From Sphingobacteriaceae bacterium (GTDB lineage: Bacteria; Bacteroidota; Bacteroidia; Sphingobacteriales; Sphingobacteriaceae): 7,677 nt of DNA. Positions 4,959-7,677 of this stretch are shown piece by piece. Position 1 is the stretch's first letter, and every line of letters starts with the position of its first letter. Made by a program: the position numbers and the translations under genes. The notes under the pieces were generated by a model, which had not been told where the DNA came from, ran no database searches, and saw only the letters and a list, made by a program, of their open reading frames with translations. The stretch is from positions 1 through 7,677 of the forward strand of contig CANHHZ010000094.1 of NCBI GenBank assembly GCA_947460275.1. Direction: 5' to 3'.

Positions 4959-6797
4959 TTATTCGACGGTAACACTTTTCGCTAAATTTCTAGGCTGGTC
5001 TACATTGCATCCTCTTAAAACCGCAATGTGGTAAGACAATAATTGTAATGGAATGGTGGCTAATAAGGGTAAAAATGCTTCGCTTGCATCGGGTATTTCT
5101 ATGCAATAATCGGCCATGGCTTTCACGTCGGTATCCCCTTCGGTTACAATGGCAATTACAATTCCTTTTCTGGCTTTTACTTCTTGTATGTTGCTCATTA
5201 CTTTTTCGTAAGATGAGTTTTTGGTAGCAATAACTACAACTGGCATTTCTTCGTCTATCAAGGCAATTGGACCGTGTTTCATCTCTGCCGCTGGATAACC
5301 TTCGGCGTGTATATATGAAATTTCTTTTAGTTTTAATGCGCCCTCTAAAGCCACAGGGAAACCACTTCCTCTGCCTAAAAACAAGCAATTTCTTGAGTTT
5401 TTAAACTTTTCTGAGATGGCTTTGATCATATCGTTTGATTGTAAGGCTATACTTACTTTATCGGGAATACAATCTAGCTCGGTTAGCAACTCGATTAATT
5501 TTGAACTAGAAATGGTTCCTTTCTGTTGCGCTAAATAAAAAGCAATTAAAGTAAGCACCGTTACTTGTGCGGTAAAAGCCTTAGTTGATGCAACGCCTAT
5601 TTCTGGGCCAGCATGGGTATAAACACCAGCATGTGTAATTCTAGGAATTGAAGCGCCCACTACGTTACAAACGCCCAAAATGGTGGCGCCTTTTTCTTTG
5701 GCCATTTCTATGGCGGCCATGGTATCGGCAGTTTCGCCCGATTGAGAAATAGCAATTACTACATCTTTTTCGGTAATGATGGGGTTTCGGTATCTAAACT
5801 CCGAAGCATATTCTACTTCTACAGGAATACGAGCAAATTCTTCAATCAAATATTCACCCACTAAACCAGCGTGCCAAGAGGTTCCGCAGGCAACGATAAT
5901 AATTCTATCAATGGTTTTAAGTTTATCGGCAAATTCGCTCATTCCGCCAAGTTGTACCTTTCCATTTTGTGGATAGATACGGCCTCTTAAGCAATCTCTT
6001 ATAGACCGAGGTTGCTCATAGATCTCTTTTAACATAAAGTGATCGTAACCGCCCTTTTCTAGCATTTCTAGTTTAAGTTCTAACTCTTGTATAAATGGTG
6101 TTTGTACTACATTGTCTAGGCCCTTTATCAAAAGCTCATCCCGTTTCAAAAATGCTATTTCATGATCATTAAGATAGATTACGTTTTTAGTATATTCTAC
6201 TATTGGCGTTGCATCTGAAGCAATAAAATATTCGCCTTTACCGACACCAATTACCATTGGACTACCTTTTCTAGCGGCAATTAATTGGTTAGGATGATCT
6301 TCATCCATAACCACTATTGCATAAGCGCCATTAACTTTGTTGAGGGCTAATCTTATGGCTTCAAGCAAATCGGTGTTTTCATTTTTATAGATTTCCTCAA
6401 TAAGGTGTATCAAAACTTCCGTATCGGTGTCGCTATTAAAAGTGTGACCTCTTTGCAACAGTTCTTCTTTAATGGTAGCATAGTTTTCTATAATACCGTT
6501 GTGGATGATACTTAATTTTCCGTTGTTTGAGGTGTGTGGATGTGAATTTCTGTCGGATGGAGCACCATGTGTTGCCCATCGGGTATGACCCATGCCAACG
6601 GTACCAGCTAAGTTTTTTCCTTCGGCAAAGTTTTCTAGCTCTTGTACTTTTCCCGCCTTTTTGTAAATGTTTAAATCGCCACTGTCTATCAATGCTATGC
6701 CAGCACTATCGTACCCTCTGTACTCTAATCTTTTTAAGCCTTTAATTACTATTGGCCAAGCCTCTCTAAAGCCTATGTAACCTACAATTCCACACAT
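4959..6797 (-). CDS. glmS: Glutamine--fructose-6-phosphate aminotransferase (isomerizing), GlmS
   Basis: GlmS converts fructose-6-phosphate and glutamine to glucosamine-6-phosphate, the first step towards UDP-GlcNAc for peptidoglycan and LPS. The 612-residue cytoplasmic enzyme matches the usual length of about 608. The N-terminal glutaminase domain (about 2-225) has the nucleophile C2 in MCGIVGYIG, HTRWATHG (71-78), HNGIIEN (99-105) and SDTDTE (122-127). The first SIS domain (about 290-425) has ACGTSWHAG, SQSGETADT and PEIGVASTKAFTAQ. The second (about 460-600) has GRGSGFPVALEGALKLKE and AEMKHGP with H508. The C-terminus LAKSVTVE carries K607, equivalent to the catalytic K603 of E. coli. The start must be ATG 6797, since Cys has to follow the initiator Met. 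An in-frame ATG at 6839 would bury it behind 14 extra residues and lies in a hairpin loop. The upstream gap of 79 bp has no room for a glmS ribozyme. Confidence 0.98.
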   Translation of the reverse strand: MCGIVGYIGFREAWPIVIKGLKRLEYRGYDSAGIALIDSGDLNIYKKAGKVQELENFAEGKNLAGTVGMGHTRWATHGAPSDRNSHPHTSNNGKLSIIHNGIIENYATIKEELLQRGHTFNSDTDTEVLIHLIEEIYKNENTDLLEAIRLALNKVNGAYAIVVMDEDHPNQLIAARKGSPMVIGVGKGEYFIASDATPIVEYTKNVIYLNDHEIAFLKRDELLIKGLDNVVQTPFIQELELKLEMLEKGGYDHFMLKEIYEQPRSIRDCLRGRIYPQNGKVQLGGMSEFADKLKTIDRIIIVACGTSWHAGLVGEYLIEEFARIPVEVEYASEFRYRNPIITEKDVVIAISQSGETADTMAAIEMAKEKGATILGVCNVVGASIPRITHAGVYTHAGPEIGVASTKAFTAQVTVLTLIAFYLAQQKGTISSSKLIELLTELDCIPDKVSIALQSNDMIKAISEKFKNSRNCLFLGRGSGFPVALEGALKLKEISYIHAEGYPAAEMKHGPIALIDEEMPVVVIATKNSSYEKVMSNIQEVKARKGIVIAIVTEGDTDVKAMADYCIEIPDASEAFLPLLATIPLQLLSYHIAVLRGCNVDQPRNLAKSVTVE

Positions 6798-6817
6798 AAA
6801 AGTTGTCTTTAAAATAG

Positions 6818-6852
6818 AAATCCCCCGAAAATAATTCATTATCGGGGGATTT
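6818..6852 (-). terminator. GC-rich hairpin between the DUF4270 gene and glmS
   Basis: Arms 6818-6828 (AAATCCCCCGA) and 6842-6852 (TCGGGGGATTT) pair perfectly over 11 bp. After one A-A mismatch, three more pairs (6830-6832 with 6838-6840) close a 5-nt loop. On the minus strand the stem is followed by CTATTTTAAAG, a modest U-run, so it probably ends the DUF4270 transcript. It finishes only 20 bp before the glmS ATG, so a glmS message starting upstream would carry it in the leader; see findings. Confidence 0.65.
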
Positions 6853-6876
6853 TTAATGAAATAAATTTACCCGTTA

Positions 6877-7677
6877 TCAGTTTATTTTGGTAAAATAAAC
6901 GTTCAATTTCATGATGTTATCTCCAGCAGCTGGATTTTTCTTAAAACTTCCTATCACTGCTCTTGCTCCAGTAGAAATTGAAGGAAAAAATTCGAACTCT
7001 TTGGAAGGTGTAGCGGCTAAAAATGTACCATAATCTTTAGTTTTTCCATCCAATAAATCTTGCACATAACTAGTAACTACAAAAACATATTGTTTAGTTA
7101 ACGAATTGAAATAACCTCCAAAAACAGCCTGAGTTAGCGCACGCCTATCACCTGGATCATATTGAGAAGTTCCTCTATTGTTATCTGGAACATTTGTTCT
7201 TCTTTCGGCAATATCATACCTGTAAAGCGCAAGCCTTGGTGCGGCCTCAAAAGGTGCAACATCTGTTCCGGAACTTAAATCAATAATGAGTTCGGCTTTG
7301 TTTACGGCTACTTTGCCCACCGTGCTGGCAAATTTTGTTAAATGAGGGAAAGAAATTTTATTTCGCAGACCTGTTAAAGGTTGTAAATAAGTTACAGGAT
7401 ATTGAACCGTAGGATTACTTAATTGAGTAGCTATAGGGGTGCCTGTATAATTATGCTTAATGGTGGCAGCAACAGGATTTGTTCCTTTTGCTATAGGGAA
7501 ATTGATGGCTATGGTGTCTGGTTTTGATGTTGGTGGATTTTGCTTTTTATAATAGAGCATTAAACCAGTGTTTTCGCTACTAAAATTAAAAAACATTAGC
7601 CCACCCCTTCCTGTTACACCACTTACATCGATGTGAAGTCCACCCAAGAAGCGGTTAAAGTTGGCGTTATATTTTAA
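6877..7677 (-). CDS. DUF4270-family protein, C-terminal 266 residues (partial)
   Basis: The reading frame is open to the right edge of the window, so the true start is outside; the first visible residues are LKYNANFNRFLGGLHIDVSG. The TTG at 7647 is an internal Leu in this run, not a start. The sequence is rich in beta-prone and Thr/Asn/Gly stretches, has no visible membrane segment, and ends MKLNVYFTKIN. The FNRFLGGL segment, the Asp/Ser-rich middle and the Y-F-T-K end, together with the position directly upstream of glmS, fit the DUF4270 family of Bacteroidota, usually exported lipoproteins of unknown function. The signal peptide and lipobox cannot be checked because the N-terminus is missing. 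The stop is TGA (6879-6877). The last codons form part of a perfect 9-bp inverted repeat (6880-6900). Family assignment is by pattern and context, so it is less sure than the enzyme calls. Confidence 0.7.
   Translation of the reverse strand, partial: LKYNANFNRFLGGLHIDVSGVTGRGGLMFFNFSSENTGLMLYYKKQNPPTSKPDTIAINFPIAKGTNPVAATIKHNYTGTPIATQLSNPTVQYPVTYLQPLTGLRNKISFPHLTKFASTVGKVAVNKAELIIDLSSGTDVAPFEAAPRLALYRYDIAERRTNVPDNNRGTSQYDPGDRRALTQAVFGGYFNSLTKQYVFVVTSYVQDLLDGKTKDYGTFLAATPSKEFEFFPSISTGARAVIGSFKKNPAAGDNIMKLNVYFTKIN
6880..6900. repeat. AT-rich inverted repeat at the 3' end of the DUF4270 gene
   Basis: GTTTATTTT (6880-6888) and AAAATAAAC (6892-6900) are exact reverse complements around a 3-nt loop. 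The repeat encodes the last residues (VYFTKIN region) of the DUF4270 protein. Only two of nine pairs are G-C or next to the loop-closing GC bases, so the hairpin would be weak. It may assist 3' end formation together with the stronger hairpin downstream, or be chance. Confidence 0.35.

Noticed and set aside
4990..5388. 132-codon open frame inside glmS on the same strand
   Set aside because: It is a frame-shifted shadow of a fully conserved glmS region, with Arg- and Cys-rich nonsense composition and no recognisable domain.
6798..6839. Upstream in-frame ATG extending GlmS by 14 residues
   Set aside because: The glutaminase nucleophile Cys must follow the initiator Met. The extension would disable it, and it is encoded across the hairpin at 6818-6852.
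6798..6876. glmS ribozyme/riboswitch upstream of glmS
   Set aside because: The gap is only 79 bp, mostly taken by a simple hairpin, too short for the glmS ribozyme. That ribozyme is also a feature of Gram-positive lineages.
7645..7647. TTG as the start of the right-edge gene
   Set aside because: The frame stays open through ten more codons to the window edge with family-like sequence (NANFNRFLGG), so this TTG is an internal leucine and the gene is partial.
1..7677. Defence system, mobile element, CRISPR array or tRNA
   Set aside because: All long frames are housekeeping genes. No transposase, integrase, regularly spaced repeats, terminal inverted repeats or cloverleaf sequence was seen.

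Overview
The window is an AT-rich stretch of chromosome from a member of the Bacteroidota, most likely Sphingobacteriales (Pedobacter-like). The reasons are the protein sequences themselves (a DUF4270-type protein next to glmS, the short AURKAIP1/COX24 peptide, a HU with an RNI loop tip), the absence of Shine-Dalgarno sequences before the genes, and two exact copies of the Bacteroidota -7 promoter box TAnnTTTG. It is a housekeeping region. I see no mobile element, CRISPR array, tRNA, rRNA, phage gene or defence system.

Layout, left to right. (1) 1-121, minus strand: the first 40 codons of radA, running off the left edge. (2) 122-280: a probable radA promoter, a strong terminator for the rng side, and a CCCTAAA-type intergenic repeat. 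(3) 281-1831, minus: rng (RNase G), starting with TTG. (4) 1892-1933: a perfect 14-bp hairpin separating rng from the genes upstream. (5) 1952-3233, minus: a compact cluster transcribed in the order HU-family DNA-binding protein, membrane-anchored TPR protein, 29-residue AURKAIP1/COX24 peptide. (6) 3234-3400: a divergent promoter region. (7) 3401-4884, plus: mutY and ssb, 2 bp apart. (8) 4903-4936: a bidirectional terminator shared by ssb and the convergent glmS. (9) 4959-6797, minus: glmS. (10) 6818-6852: a GC-rich hairpin just upstream of glmS. (11) 6877-7677, minus: the C-terminal part of a DUF4270 protein whose start lies beyond the right edge.

The left two thirds group nucleic-acid maintenance: RadA (recombination), RNase G (RNA processing), HU (nucleoid), MutY (8-oxoG:A repair) and SSB. 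The 29-residue peptide belongs to the family of the mitoribosomal protein mS38 and is probably ribosome- or RNA-associated. The right third belongs to the cell envelope: GlmS makes glucosamine-6-phosphate for peptidoglycan and LPS, and the DUF4270 protein is probably an exported surface lipoprotein.

The points most worth a second look are regulatory or small-scale: mutY appears to be transcribed from a promoter whose start site would coincide with its ATG (a leaderless mRNA); the 29-residue gene is easily missed; HU lacks the usual intercalating proline; radA and rng both start with TTG; and a GC-rich hairpin sits 20 bp from the glmS start. No previously undescribed multi-gene system is visible here.
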